From Icerya purchasi (Eukaryota; Arthropoda; Insecta; Hemiptera; Monophlebidae), in contig CM077115.1 in the NCBI GenBank assembly GCA_039619475.1, forward strand, positions 538,378,315 to 538,442,314: a DNA stretch of 64,000 nt, given 5' to 3'. Both the position numbers and the translations under genes were made by a program. Shown one piece after another: positions 33,019 to 44,389 of this stretch (its first letter is position 1; every line of letters starts with the position of its first letter). The notes under the pieces are model-generated. The model saw only the letters and a program-made list of their open reading frames with translations. It made no database searches and was not told where the DNA came from.

Positions 33019-33446
33019 TGATTTAAATTTTTTTTTCAAGCTCTTTTAATCTCTTTCAATATTAATTAATAATGAGGTCATTCTTTCAGAGTCAGGGTAG
33101 TACATAAAATAAACATTGTGAAAAACTGTTATAAATACCAGCTTTGAAATAAATTACGAAACATTTTATTTTTTAAATTACGTCAATTGGAATTTATTTT
33201 TTTATTAGTATTATAAAACTATCATCTGGGTTCCAGGAGTGTCATCCCCGTAGCGAGGTCCGAAGGATTGAATTTTGCATACGTGCATGTTTATGAAATA
33301 CCAAATTAGATAATAGTACGTTTAATTTGCTTAAAATAACGAAAATATTTTTTGATTTTCTGTACAATTGAAGCCAAATGGATAACGTTACAGCACGAAA
33401 CATTTATGTAAAGCGGTGGCATTTTTACATTAAAAATAATAAATAA
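33019..33446 (+). repeat. Upstream unit of a tandem duplication covering a leader and start codon
   Basis: This unit is a diverged direct repeat of 33453-33840, offset by about 431-434 bp. Shared blocks include GTGATTTAAATTTTTTTT, GCTTTGAAATAAATT, CGAGGTC-GAAGGATTGAATTTTG, and AATAACGAAAA just before the start codon. It ends with its own ATG at 33378, whose first eleven codons match the BTB-Kelch gene (MDNVTARNI). The match stops there, and a 22-codon frame ends at 33446. Confidence 0.8.
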
Positions 33447-33452
33447 ATAGTG

Positions 33453-33808
33453 GTGATTTAAATTTTTTTTCAAACCCTTACAATCTCATCTAATATTTAT
33501 TAATCAGAACGCCATTCGCCCGGGGCGCCAAGAAGGATAGTATGTAAAGTTATAGTAGCATGCTTTGAAATAAATTGCCAAATATTTTTCTAAAGGATTA
33601 TGTGTCGACAATTGAAGTTTACTTTTTTATGGGTATTATAGAACTTCCATCTAGGGATTTGAGGATGTTGTCCTTATAACGAGGTCTGAAGGATTGAATT
33701 TTGTATGTTTAATGTACGTGTTTATAAAATTTCGAACTAGATAATGGCACGTTTAATTTGTTTAAAATAACGAAAACATTTTCTGATTTGTTATAGAATT
33801 GAAACAGA
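33453..33808 (+). promoter_or_regulatory. Leader/promoter region of the BTB-Kelch gene (downstream duplicate)
   Basis: This is the second copy of the duplicated unit, directly upstream of the gene's ATG. A pyrimidine-containing stretch ending in TTATAG lies 13 bp before the ATG and could be a splice acceptor for an upstream noncoding exon. No core promoter element can be assigned with confidence. Confidence 0.4.
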
Positions 33809-35338
33809 ATGGATGACGTTACAGCCCAAAACATTATGCTAAAGTTAAATGAATGGAGAAAAGCCGGTATAAAGTGCGACGTTATTCTTATTATTGACGA
33901 GCAAGAGTTTCATGCGCATAAGAACATTCTCGCAGCTACCATTAAATTCTTCGAGAAGTTATTTACAGGTGACTTTGCTGAAAAGGAGAAAAACCCCATC
34001 ACTTTGAAAGATATTGACCCGAATGGATTTAGATTGATTTTGGACTACATCTATACGAAAGAAATTGAAATAGATGACGACAATTTTGAACAAGTTCTAT
34101 CTGTAGCTGATTATTATCAAATTGAATGTTTGATGAAAAAATTATTCGATTATGTTAAAGACGATATTAATACTGGTAATGGATTTTATTATTACCATTT
34201 AGCAGATTGTGTTGGAAATGAGAGGATAAAACAATTTACAAAAGAATTTATACGAGAAGATTTTATTTCGTGTTCAAATTCTGCTGCGTTTCTTGATGTA
34301 ACATATGCAGTTCTGCTTGAATTTATCGACAGTTCGATACAAATAGAACTAGATAGATTTAAAATTATAATGAACTGGATTCAGTACGATTCGAATAAAC
34401 GATCTGATTATTTATCACATCTTATTGAACATGTTCGTTTCGAGTACATCAGTAATGAAGAAGTAGTTGTCGAAATTTTGGATTACCAATTAATAATTAA
34501 TAGTCCAGAAATTATTCAAACTATAAATAAAAGAAAAAAGGCGGAACGCCCAACATGGATTTACGGTATGGATGGATCATATCTAATAAAATTGGGTATA
34601 GTTAATGCTGAGGTAATAACAATACATTTGATGGCAAAGGCAGAAGTAAATTATGATAAATTCAAAATTGCTTATTGTGCCGACGCGATATATATATGTA
34701 CCTACATATCGCAAAGCGGCAATATTTTATATCGTTTTAAAGATTCTCAATGGAATCATTTAGCTAATGCTGATAAGAGGTATGAGGCTTATCAAAGTAT
34801 AGTATATTCAGAAGAATATGAAACTCTTTACCTCGCTAATGAATATGACATATTATGTTATAAATATGATAAGTTGGGTGCAAGTTGTAATAAAAATTAC
34901 ACTAAGGACGAGGACAAAAGGATAGGAAGAATTTGTGGCTCATTAGTTTGCTATAATAATTTTATTTATACAGCTGCTTCTAGCCGCGATGGTCTATACT
35001 ACATAATAAGATATGATCCACTTAATGAAAGTGTACATTTCATGAGGCAGTTATTAAAACCTTGCCCAAAAGCGGTAAGCGCCGCTTTAGAAGACAAAAT
35101 GTTTATCATAAGCGGCGGCTTTACACAGATGTACGATATTACGAAAGATCAGTGTACACTAATAGAACAGAATAAATATAAAGATATTTCCTATCATTCG
35201 TTGATCGGATATCAAAACCGACTGTATGCAATTAGAGAAAAATGGGATGTGATCGATGTTTATGATCTCTTAAAACAGAATTGGGCCGAGGAAATTGATT
35301 TAAAGAGGAGTAATAGACCCATTTTTAATATTAAATAA
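33809..35338 (+). CDS. BTB-BACK-Kelch domain protein, single exon
   Basis: This 509-residue protein has the architecture of substrate adaptors of Cullin-3 ubiquitin ligases. The BTB/POZ domain spans about residues 20-118 (CDVILIIDEQEFHAHKNILAA; FFEKLF; LILDYIYTKEI; VADYYQI). The BACK domain spans about 120-235, with LADCVGNERIKQF and FIREDF. The C-terminal half is a degenerate Kelch-repeat propeller: double-Gly and Tyr/Trp signatures are weak, with GSLVCYNNFIYTAA and MFIISGGF the clearest. The coding sequence is intronless, and an AATAAA overlaps the stop. It lies 827 bp after the integrase remnant, on the same strand. It could be a host gene, a retrocopy, or a member of a lineage-specific expansion. 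Poxviruses also carry Kelch proteins, but nothing viral surrounds this one. Confidence 0.88.
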   Translation: MDDVTAQNIMLKLNEWRKAGIKCDVILIIDEQEFHAHKNILAATIKFFEKLFTGDFAEKEKNPITLKDIDPNGFRLILDYIYTKEIEIDDDNFEQVLSVADYYQIECLMKKLFDYVKDDINTGNGFYYYHLADCVGNERIKQFTKEFIREDFISCSNSAAFLDVTYAVLLEFIDSSIQIELDRFKIIMNWIQYDSNKRSDYLSHLIEHVRFEYISNEEVVVEILDYQLIINSPEIIQTINKRKKAERPTWIYGMDGSYLIKLGIVNAEVITIHLMAKAEVNYDKFKIAYCADAIYICTYISQSGNILYRFKDSQWNHLANADKRYEAYQSIVYSEEYETLYLANEYDILCYKYDKLGASCNKNYTKDEDKRIGRICGSLVCYNNFIYTAASSRDGLYYIIRYDPLNESVHFMRQLLKPCPKAVSAALEDKMFIISGGFTQMYDITKDQCTLIEQNKYKDISYHSLIGYQNRLYAIREKWDVIDVYDLLKQNWAEEIDLKRSNRPIFNIK

Positions 35339-36222
35339 AAAATTAGAAATATATTAATATTAAGTAAATTAAATGAACTTTTGTATTCATTTTTTCGTAG
35401 TTATAGGGTATTATATATTTTTTTTACTTTTACAACTATTATTGATCTTTAGTTATGTATTAAATTTTACAGAATATACACAGCACATGCGCACTCATGG
35501 ATAATTTTTTTTATTATTTATAAGTTCTATACTCTGATTATGTACTTTTTAAAAATTCCTTGGAAAACAGAACGACATTTCGTTTTTAAATATTGATTAA
35601 GAATTTATACTTAGATGTAATGATAAATTTTGAAGTTAATATTTTCATTTCGCTTTTTTCTCTTTTTTAACGACTTTAAATAATCCCCGAATAAATATTT
35701 TTTAATATCTTTTTGCCTGTTTTTCTTGTATAGCGTAATGCGTACATTACATTAAAACATGGGCGTACCGCTGTTGAGAGTCCAAATTCTTTACTTCGAA
35801 ATGACTTTAAAAGATGAAAAAGAGTGACATCTGATGTTACCAAATGAAATTAAATTGTTCTTTAGCGACAACGCATCTTTTTTATGAAGTGGCTATTCAG
35901 TATATTTGAAAATCGAAAGCAGTTGTATGTACATTAGTGATGGGTGCTTGCGAGATGTTTTAACAATCGAGATAGTCGTAATCGGATAAAAAACCAATCC
36001 AGTCAGCCGTGGAATCGAGTTAAGCTTTAACAATCTTGTTGATGGGGCGCGCATTTCATATTGCGGAATCAGTTATCAAAGTATCAATGCTAGTCATCGT
36101 AGTGACGGGCGATTGTAATGTATTTTTAGAATCAAAAAAAAATTTCACACTGTAAAATACAAATTGAGGCAACTATCGAATCACAATTATAGTTACTAAT
36201 GAAAATGTTAAATTTTATTTGA
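35339..36222. other. Noncoding sequence downstream of the BTB-Kelch gene
   Basis: AT-rich with no supported gene. GTAATGCGTACATTAC at about 35735 resembles the palindromic LTR start of the Gypsy-like family, but its flanks do not match. Confidence 0.45.
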
Positions 36223-36223
36223 C

Positions 36224-38052
36224 CCCGGAAATTTTTTTTTTTTATGGGTATGCCAACGAAGAGCAACAGCCCAATCAGCCAAGGAATCTAAGTAATAGTT
36301 CAAAAGGAGAATAACATATTAGATTTCAATCTGGTGCGAGACTGAATGAATGAGAGAAGCTAGAATAGGAACAACTGACAAGGAAGGAAATGAGAGAACA
36401 TAAGAGTCATTGTATGGAGTAGGAAGACGAAGATCCAAAAGCCGAGAATAGAAGAGAGAACGTTCTGAAGAGAGTGAGGAACATTCGAAGAAGACGTGAT
36501 TGATATCACACAGAAAAAAGGAATCCTCTGGGTGAAGAGTGCACCGCGTAGAAGAGACGAGGGAAAAACGATAAAGTGGCAAAGGGAGAAAGGTATGACC
36601 GAAACGAAGACTACATATAGCGGTGATCAGGGGACGACAAAGGGAAGGAAATATGTCGAACCATCTGGTCAAAGAAGGTAAGGGCTGAGCGGAAAGATAA
36701 AAGGAATTCGGATTTGAGAAAAGAGAAAAATAAATATCCTTCCATAATGTAATATGGAACTGTGTGGATATATGATCAATATTGTGAGCGGAAAATTTAT
36801 GAAGAGGATATCCATTGGAAGCAACTGAGCGAGCCAAGGAATCAGCCACCTCATTACCCTCAATTCCAGCATGGCTAGGAATCCACAATAAATCTATTTG
36901 AATCGAACAGAACAGAAATAATTCGTGAATTAGATTGCGAATAAGGAGAATGAAAGGATCAAAAGAGGACAACGGTAGGGGAGAAGAAACCGCCTGCAAG
37001 ACACTTCCAGAGTCAGCTATTAAAATAAATTTATCCGAGAGGATAGAAGAGGAAGAGATAAAAAGAATTGCATGAAGTATGGCAGCAGATTCAGCGGTAA
37101 ATATAGAGCAGCAGGAAGGAAGTTTAAAGGATTCCGGAGTAGTTGTGAGAAGGAAAAACAAAGGCGGCACCAACCCCATCAGCCCTCTTAGAACCATCAG
37201 TAAAAATAACGGAATGATTGGGATATAAAGAGCTTAAAACCATGTGATATTCAGATCTAACTATAGAGTGAGGAAGGAATTTGGCAGAACTTGACAAATG
37301 AAATACGTGAGGAGGATGTAAGAGACTGAAATAATTAAGAGAAAAGTACGAAGATTTATAATAGGAAAAAATATAGGGAGAAAAATTGGCAAGACGAACA
37401 GAAATGAAAGATAAAATTGGAATTCTGTTGGGAGTAAAACGCCAGTTGTGAAAAATAGAGCAATAGGCAGCTATAATCCTAGAGGAAAAAGAGGGAAGGC
37501 GTTTGATTAGGAAATGATAGCCTAGATACTGCGGATGAACAAAGGGAGTGATTTTGACTCGGGGGGGGGGGGGGATTGGAATAGATTTACGTGCACCCAG
37601 ACAAAGACGAAGACAGGAATTTAGAATGTGGTCAAGCTTTAACAGAAGGGATTTAGAAGCGTTGCTGTATATACTTAGAAAGAATGAAAGAGACTTATAC
37701 AATAAGGAAAGAATGTAAGGATCACCACCCCACCTGTACGATGAGAGTGATTTTAAAAGATTAATCCTTTTAAGACAAGAAATATTCAGGCGACTAATAT
37801 GTTCCTGAAAGGAGAGACGGCCGTTAGAAGCACGCTCAAATAACATAAGCTCCCCACAAGAGGGACAGGATAATGACTTAAGGTTAGATTGATTGAGGAA
37901 GGATTATATGAACGAAAAGTAAAAACCATGGCCGCGGATTTATGAGGAGAGACAAAAAGATGAATATTGAAAAGAGCATTTTCTGTAGTGGCTAATGACC
38001 TATTTAGTTCTGAAACAGCATCCGTTAAGTTTCGAGAAGCTCGGAAAATAAA
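36224..38052 (-). pseudogene. 5'-truncated I-superfamily LINE copy (RT end to 3' tail)
   Basis: On the minus strand the fragment begins just after the RT active site (RASRNLTDAVSELNRSL...). It continues through RT thumb motifs (YLGYHFLIKRL) to RNase H: FTDGSKRADGVGAAF, AESAAIL, IADSGSVL, WIPSHAGIEGNEVADS. It ends with the C-terminal cluster (CDINHVFFEC) and a stop at 36319. A T run at about 36224-36243 is the poly-A tail. Frameshifts near 37160 and 37830 and a 14-base G run near 37565 break it. SHAG replaces GHAG in the last RNase H motif. Sequence differs from the full-length LINE, so it is a related subfamily. Confidence 0.85.
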
Positions 38053-38423
38053 AAAACATTAAATTTTTAAAAAGTGTTGGTAAAAAGAACAGGTTCTGAT
38101 ATCTAAATAATAATATTTATTAATCGAGTTAAAGAATAGTATATTACGTACAATCTTGCGTTTTTTTTTGGTTTTTTTGTTTTTTTAAAATGTTAACACG
38201 TATTTCCTAATGTATTATAGTAGTTTTTGTCTTAAAAGTAGATAATACATATTTTCACTACTATAGACTGAATGTTCTTTTTGATGCATCTTGACTGGGC
38301 AAAAAAAATTAAAAATTTATCTATCTAAATTTTTTAAAGCAACCAATTTTTCTTATAAAATTTGAACCTGAGAACATGTTGCACTATTTTTTAAATGTAT
38401 GTACATAATAGCCTGGAACATCT

Positions 38424-39597
38424 ATGAATCCACGGACATTCAGGCATTGATGGAAATGTAGCCGTCGACCTGCTTGCTAAAGTTGCGGCTTCCAATGGAA
38501 ATTTTATTAATAGGTTTTCAGCACGCAATATTCTTCTTCCCATTAAATCCTGCCACCTTAGACTTTGACACTTTGTTTATGTTTCTCTTTTCGCTAATCC
38601 TATTTCCTTTTATCTCTTGATTAACCCCCTGTTCAACTATCTCGCCTCCATTTCTCGCATAGTCTCCTTTTTTTTAGGATTCCGTATACATATAATGTAC
38701 GGAATCCTTATAAGATGGTACACAAATGACAAAAATATCAAATAAAAATCAATAATTCACGAACGGCTTGACTTATAAACTTCAAATTTGGAACATAAAT
38801 TACAATTAAAATTATCTTTAAAACGATCTATAACTTGAAGATGACCGATTACCCTAGGCGGCAAAAAACCCAAAAAACCGTCAAGAATATATAATATGGT
38901 ACTTAAAACGACCTCAAAAATCATTAAAAAATCATAACTCGCCACTAGATAAACTTATAACGCTGAAATTCAAAATATAAACTACAATGCAGGAGTACTT
39001 TCATAAAATAAATAAATTTGGTTACAAAAGTTATGTAAAGTTGCCCAAAAGTTCAAAAAAGCGCGAAAAATGACGTGTAGCCCTCCCCTAGCGCCGCGAA
39101 TATTACCGATAAAAATTTTGAACACGGTTAAAAATATGCGCTTCCACGTATATTTCTCTAGTTTGGAGCATCCGAGTTTCCAGCTTTAAAATTGGACCCT
39201 CGGGGCACCGAAAGCTCGAGATTTTGGAAAAAAATATTTTTTTTCTTGGGCTTGTTATATATCATTAGATAGATCTCTAGTAGTCGGGAACGAAACCGAA
39301 TTTCATTTTTTTAACCAAACTATCAAAGTTGCGGTAAAGCTCAAAAAAGCTCGAAAAAATGCGCGTCCTCTAGCGCGGCGAGTATTATAGCTAAAAATTT
39401 AAAACATGGTTAAAAGTATGCGCTTCCACGTATATTTCTGTAATTTGGTACGTCCGGGTCTCCAGCTTTAAAAATAAAACTCCGGAGCTTCGAAAGCTCA
39501 AAATTTTAATAAAAATATAATAGTTTCTGTTCTGTTTCATGCATCTTTTCCATTTTGCTGGGCTAATGCTGTCTGGTAGCAAACCCGAGGGGATAAA
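38424..39597 (+). pseudogene. LINE 3' fragment split by an inserted repeat
   Basis: The left part, 38424-38671, encodes the last RNase H motif onward (GIDGNVAVDLLAKVAASNG) and is very close to the full-length LINE, with a small internal deletion. The right part, 39503-39597, matches the LINE 3' UTR: TTTGCTGGGCTAATGCT, then GGTAGCAAACCC, then an A-rich tail. Between them lie about 830 bp of unrelated sequence. Both parts are in the same orientation and order, so one copy was interrupted. Confidence 0.8.
38672..39502. repeat. Inserted repeat with terminal palindrome and internal tandem units
   Basis: It begins with an inverted pair, AGGATTCCGTATACAT and ATGTACGGAATCCT (38677-38709). Two diverged units with a 282-bp period follow: GCGCTTCCACGTATATTTCT occurs at 39138 and 39420, along with CTAGCGC-GCGA and CCAGCTTTAAAA. 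It has no coding capacity. The family is unknown to me. Confidence 0.6.
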
Positions 39598-40325
39598 AAA
39601 AACAAACAAAAAAACTATAAATCCAGAGTTTTAAGCTTTTAAGCTTTAATTACAATTTTTTTGTTTCTTTAGATATGTTTCATTACTGAAAGACATTAAT
39701 TTCGAATTCTACATATTGAAGTTAAAACAATCTGAATTTATTAATTGTTAACTGATATTATGGTTTTATATTCTTATAAATATTTGATTTTTATATAAAA
39801 TTTTTACTTTTAAAAAGTACAATTTATTCTAAATACAAACAATATAGATTCCCTGAAACCATTTTCGGAATTAAAACGATCGAAAATAAAAATGTAGACA
39901 TTTTCATAAATTTCTTTAAGTACTACATTAGCGGAGCAAAACAACTGTTTAAATTCTTTATTTATGATTTCATAAACAAATAATTTTTGTTTTTTCCATC
40001 TGTAAGTCACTTTTACTTCACACGAAGTATAATGTATGAATTCTCGATATAATATTTGTACAAATATCGCAAACTTCATCGAAACATATAAAAAATCACT
40101 ATTATTAGTTTAAAATTATACAAATATTATGAATTACATTTACATTTTTGCAATTGTGATTATAAAATTTTCCCTACAGAAGTGTTTTAAGCTGTAATAA
40201 ATCCCGCAGAATAATTTACTTGTGATTAGTATGAGCCTAGTTTTCAGTTCCACTGGTCAGTAATTTCATTTTTTTTAAGGGATCAATCATTCATAAAATA
40301 ATCAGGAGAGTTTACATTCGAAAGT
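39598..40325. other. Noncoding AT-rich stretch
   Basis: No supported gene. A minus-strand 89-codon frame at 39810-40079 shows no motif. Confidence 0.4.
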
Positions 40326-40547
40326 TTGATTTTGGTCAAGGATCTCAGCAAAAACAAAAAAGAAAACCAGGTTCACACCCAAACGCCGATTCAGGAGGAG
40401 ACAATTTGTCCTTTATGTTTCGAATCCCACGATGAGGACTGGATTCAATGTGGAAACTGTAAGTCGGTGGTCCATGAAGCTAGTGCGAACATTTCGGAAA
40501 TCTCAAATCAGTATATTTGTGATTATTGTATAATACAACAGTTCTAG
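40326..40547 (+). pseudogene. Orphan PHD-like zinc finger, transposase C-terminal type
   Basis: The 73 residues contain CPLCFES, DWIQCGNCKS, VHEAS and YICDYC. This is the Cys4-His-Cys3 order of a PHD finger, except that a Ser replaces the Cys expected after HEA. A PHD finger at the very C-terminus after a charged linker is common in pogo/CENP-B-type DDE transposases of insects. No DDE domain remains upstream. The loss of one zinc ligand supports decay. Confidence 0.5.
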
Positions 40548-42513
40548 TTTCAGCTGGCCGGTACTGGAGGACAATTTTTTTAAACTTAATTTTTCATTGT
40601 TTGGAATTTTACGAATAAAGTTGATTAGTTCTAAATTTATTGGCATTCTATTGTCTACTATTTATAGCTAATGAGTGTCCCTAAATATGTCAGCAGCAAG
40701 TAAACATGTAACATGATAAACTTTAATTTTATCGTAATCAAACCTTAAGGTGTCGGTATTGCCGGATTCTCCCCTACTATTAGATTAATAAGTCATTTTT
40801 GCTTAATATTAACTGTACTTTTCGTTTATTAACTTTTTAAATACACCTTCTTTTTGATGAGTAATCGTCTGCTGCTGACAAATCCAACGCAATATAGAAA
40901 AAACAAATGAATACACTTTCAGCCTCTTTCTTAAGATTTAAAAAGAAAATATTAGGAACAAATTTCTGTCCAAAAAATAAAAATTAAGAAAAAGAAAAAA
41001 ATTATCCTGTTTGTTTTTTAACGAGGAACTTGGATAAAACTAGCATAAATGTGCATTGTTTTCAATTTGTAATAAAAGCATTTGTTCGTTTACAACTCTT
41101 TATCTAGATCATTTTTCTTTCTTTCTTTCTGGAACAACTCCGAACTTTAATGTTCATGTCACATTAAATATCAATAAGGCTTCCTATATACTGACTGATA
41201 AAGGCTGGTGTGATTTATACAGCGCTGATCATTATCGGGAGTCGTCGTTTCCTGTATATTTACATTAAACATTTTTAGCGGTATTTTTTTACTTCTGATT
41301 TTCATATGAACGTTTTTTGTTGTTTTTCGGAAAGAAAAGATTAACAGCAGAATAAAATAGCAAAAATAATGATGCGTTTAGTCTGTTTAAAATTCGACAA
41401 TGATGACGCGCTGTTGCCAACACGAAATCATTCGTATGTTTGTCTGATTTGTTTTTTATTACCTGAGTAACCGAAAGCTTAATTTTAGGCAAAATGGGAT
41501 GTCATCTTGGTTAGGTGGGTGCGTATGCTATCGCGGCGGCAACCGAAGCGTTTGCGGCATCAGTCCGCGCACATTTGTGTGGCTAAAGCTATGGTGAATA
41601 TATACAATTTTTTAAAATTCACGGCTAAAAATCTCACGATATCAACATAGAGGTCCATTCCGTTCGGTTGCGTGTACGCGTCTTTGACTTTGACTTCTAT
41701 ATGCTATTCATTTTATCGAGAAAGATACCATATGTTATTAGTTTAATTCAATAAGTTAAATCGATTTAAATATTATTTTGAGCAATAGAGGAAGTGTTGT
41801 AAACATATTTCCTACAATCTCGAATGTACGTGAATCTGCATTTATCAAACAATAATGCAAAGCTGAAGCAGATCAAGTCCCGTACTTAATTCTCCTTATT
41901 TGCCCCTCTTAAAGTCACAGATATAATATGTAAAAGAAGAAAGAAAAATAAACTAAAACGTAAGAAATTCGAAATACTCGTGTAAAACCGTTATACCGGA
42001 AAAGCAAAAGAAAATTAATATCATTCTTTGTAGCGAACGAAATGCATATAAAGTCGTATATATCCCGAAATCGGCGAACTCAGAATCGCTGAAAATGACT
42101 TATTACTACCACACTGCCGTCGCAATCAACTGTGATCCGGCCGTTTAAGAAAAAGACTATCGGAGCGACACTGGCGGCCCTATTACACTTGTACGATACA
42201 CACTCGACACGACACAACTGCGAATAATAATCGAATTTTAAGAAAATATTAATTCTGCATACGGCTAGTAGTAACGTTATTTCTAACAGTAGATAATATG
42301 CTGAATTGTTATTTAATTTTAAACAAAACGATTCGTAAATTTGATGCATTCAACACCATTACGCGATTTAAGACCAATATAAGCATCACTACAAGGTATT
42401 ACGGGGGTTGCGCATTAAATTGCAATTTATTTAAACCTTCGAAAAGTTCAAAAAGTTTTGCAATTAACGCTATAAAATTTATAAGAGAAAATTGTTAATT
42501 TTTAAGAAATGTG
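40548..42513. other. Noncoding stretch
   Basis: No supported gene. Short frames of 67-89 codons around 41056, 41289 and 42080 lack motifs and overlap one another on opposite strands. Confidence 0.4.
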
Positions 42514-42874
42514 CGTATAAAAATAGTGAAAATTTTATTGGTTTTCTGTCATTAATTACAGTTAGTATAGCGCGAATTATCATCCACTTCATTCTGTGCT
42601 ATTTCGATGCGTTTAATTTGAATATCTTCCGGATCAAATTTAAATAATTCGCGTTAATTGAAGGGGAAAGTTAAGTGTCTTTTTTTAATAAAATATTCCA
42701 ACGGTACCGTCGATTCTAACATTATTTCTTTTAAAACGCGATGCAGTGCCATAAGATGGTATTATCGTCATTACTCGACTGACGTGATTCTGTTATTTTA
42801 AACTTTGGCAACACAGAATCTGTAATTAAATCTAAAGCAAATGAGCATCAGGAAAATGAACATTAATGTAGCTT
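42514..42874. repeat. Dispersed repeat, copy 1
   Basis: This diverged direct copy of 53060-53380 shares TATAAAAATAGTGAAAA, CATTAATTACAGTTA, GATCAAATTTAAAT, AATAAAATRTTCCAACG, and an ending near CTGTAAYTAAATCT. It has no coding frame. The identity of the family is unknown. Confidence 0.7.
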
Positions 42875-43289
42875 ATGGTGAAAAGTGGTTGAAAGTTGTT
42901 TTCAGAAAATAACTAAAGCGATATCTTCATAATAAATAAGTTTACCATATAATATGTACGAAGGTTGTCTCATTTTTTTTTATATATTTTCGGAATTTTA
43001 AGAGTGAAGAACGGTTATAGTCTATTTTTAGGAAAACTTAATATCACACAACATGCAGAAAGGAGTGTGATTTACGTATTGAAGCGTTATATCTTATTTG
43101 GATTTTTATTCTTATATCAGGGATGCCACGGCGAGTTTTATTCCCGCGGATCTATTTTATTGCACTGTTATTATGATGATTATCGCCTTTCATATGATAT
43201 TTATTATTATTTTTAATAATTAATATAATTTCTAATAATAATAATAATTATTATTATTATTTTAATTAATTAATTTTTTTTTTTTAATC

Positions 43290-43977
43290 CACGCACACAA
43301 GAACGTTAATTATGTTATTTATTACCAAACTCGTACATGTAGATCTTTCGAGAACGGTCGACTGTAAGAAAAATGAATACTCTTATTTAAAATCAAAATG
43401 ATAAAAATACTGTAATTTAAATAATAAATTGCCACCGAAATGGTGATTAATATAGACTTAAATAAATTGTATACATATCTCGAACTCCCTGGGGGGGGGG
43501 GGGTCAATGCCGATGATATGATGACGGTAATTCGTTGATCCTGTTCATCTATTGTCACTTCTGGTATGAGAATCTTCTCTTTTCGTTTTATTTTAACCAA
43601 ATTAATTCATTGATATTTTTTCGAATAAACGCGATAAAATGATCATGATTTTATACGGCCGAATACAATAACGGAAAGCGTCTGGGGACTCCCGCTCAGC
43701 CTTTTTCTACTGCCTTTTTCCGACTCCAAAATCTGACTGATTACTCGTGAACATATTTCCGACCTCTAAACCAAATCAAAGTCCTCTCCACCGTCGGATG
43801 GCGTTTTCTTCAGCATTATTTCCGTTACGTCAGACGTGACGTAACATCACTCCTGGCATCATCATCTCCGACCATTCGCCGAACTACACACCCATTTACC
43901 TTCACACTCGCCTTAAATTCTATGTTAATTACTAATTTATTTATTTTATTTATTATACATGTAATGTATACATTACA
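43290..43977 (-). repeat. LTR remnant of the Gypsy-like family
   Basis: Read on the minus strand it begins with the perfect palindrome TGTAATGTATACATTACA (43960-43977). As in LTRs A and B, an A-rich AATAAATAAA stretch, a GCGAGTGTGAAGG block, and TTACAGTCGACCGTTCTCGAAAGAT near 43340 follow. The TTACA terminus was not found. Inside it lie a 13-base C/G run (43490-43503) and two inverted CRE-like TGACGTAA motifs. Confidence 0.5.
43824..43845. promoter_or_regulatory. Inverted pair of CRE-like motifs
   Basis: GTTACGTCA-GACG-TGACGTAAC is a palindrome with 9-bp arms. Each arm contains TGACGTAA, the binding site of CREB/ATF bZIP factors. It lies inside an LTR remnant, so it may be a retroelement promoter element. 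Confidence 0.4.
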
Positions 43978-44389
43978 GTATTTAACTTGGTTTCGGATTA
44001 AAGTGGTTTAGAAACTGCAATTGTCTAAAATTCAAATAGCCAATTATTAGGAGGAGACAGAAATATTTCTGTCGAACAGTTTTTATCGTATCCAAAGAAG
44101 GTAAGAAAACTTATACTATTGTCATAGTGTTGAGTTGTGTTGTGATCATTTTTTTATATCAAGGGAAGAGAATGGTGAATTCATCTGATTCCGATGTTTT
44201 TTTCCCTTGAGCGATTCAACATGTTCTCTTTCCGATTTAGTTTCTTTTTTTTCGGTTATTTTAGTGTTTAATAACAGCGTAAACAATATGGTGTTTATTC
44301 TGAACAGGGACAGCATATATTGCTAGGGAAAATTAAATTGTTTTTAGTATACCAATTAATTCTTTTCTGTATTGTCCGCGTTCGTTTCA

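Noticed and set aside
35733..35752. A third plus-strand LTR start, GTAATGCGTACATTACA
   Set aside because: The palindrome is similar, but the following A-rich and GTGAGTGTG blocks seen in the other LTRs are missing.
37561..37575. G run in the LINE remnant as a functional G-quadruplex
   Set aside because: It lies in decayed ORF2 sequence at a variable homopolymer and is more likely slippage or an assembly artefact.
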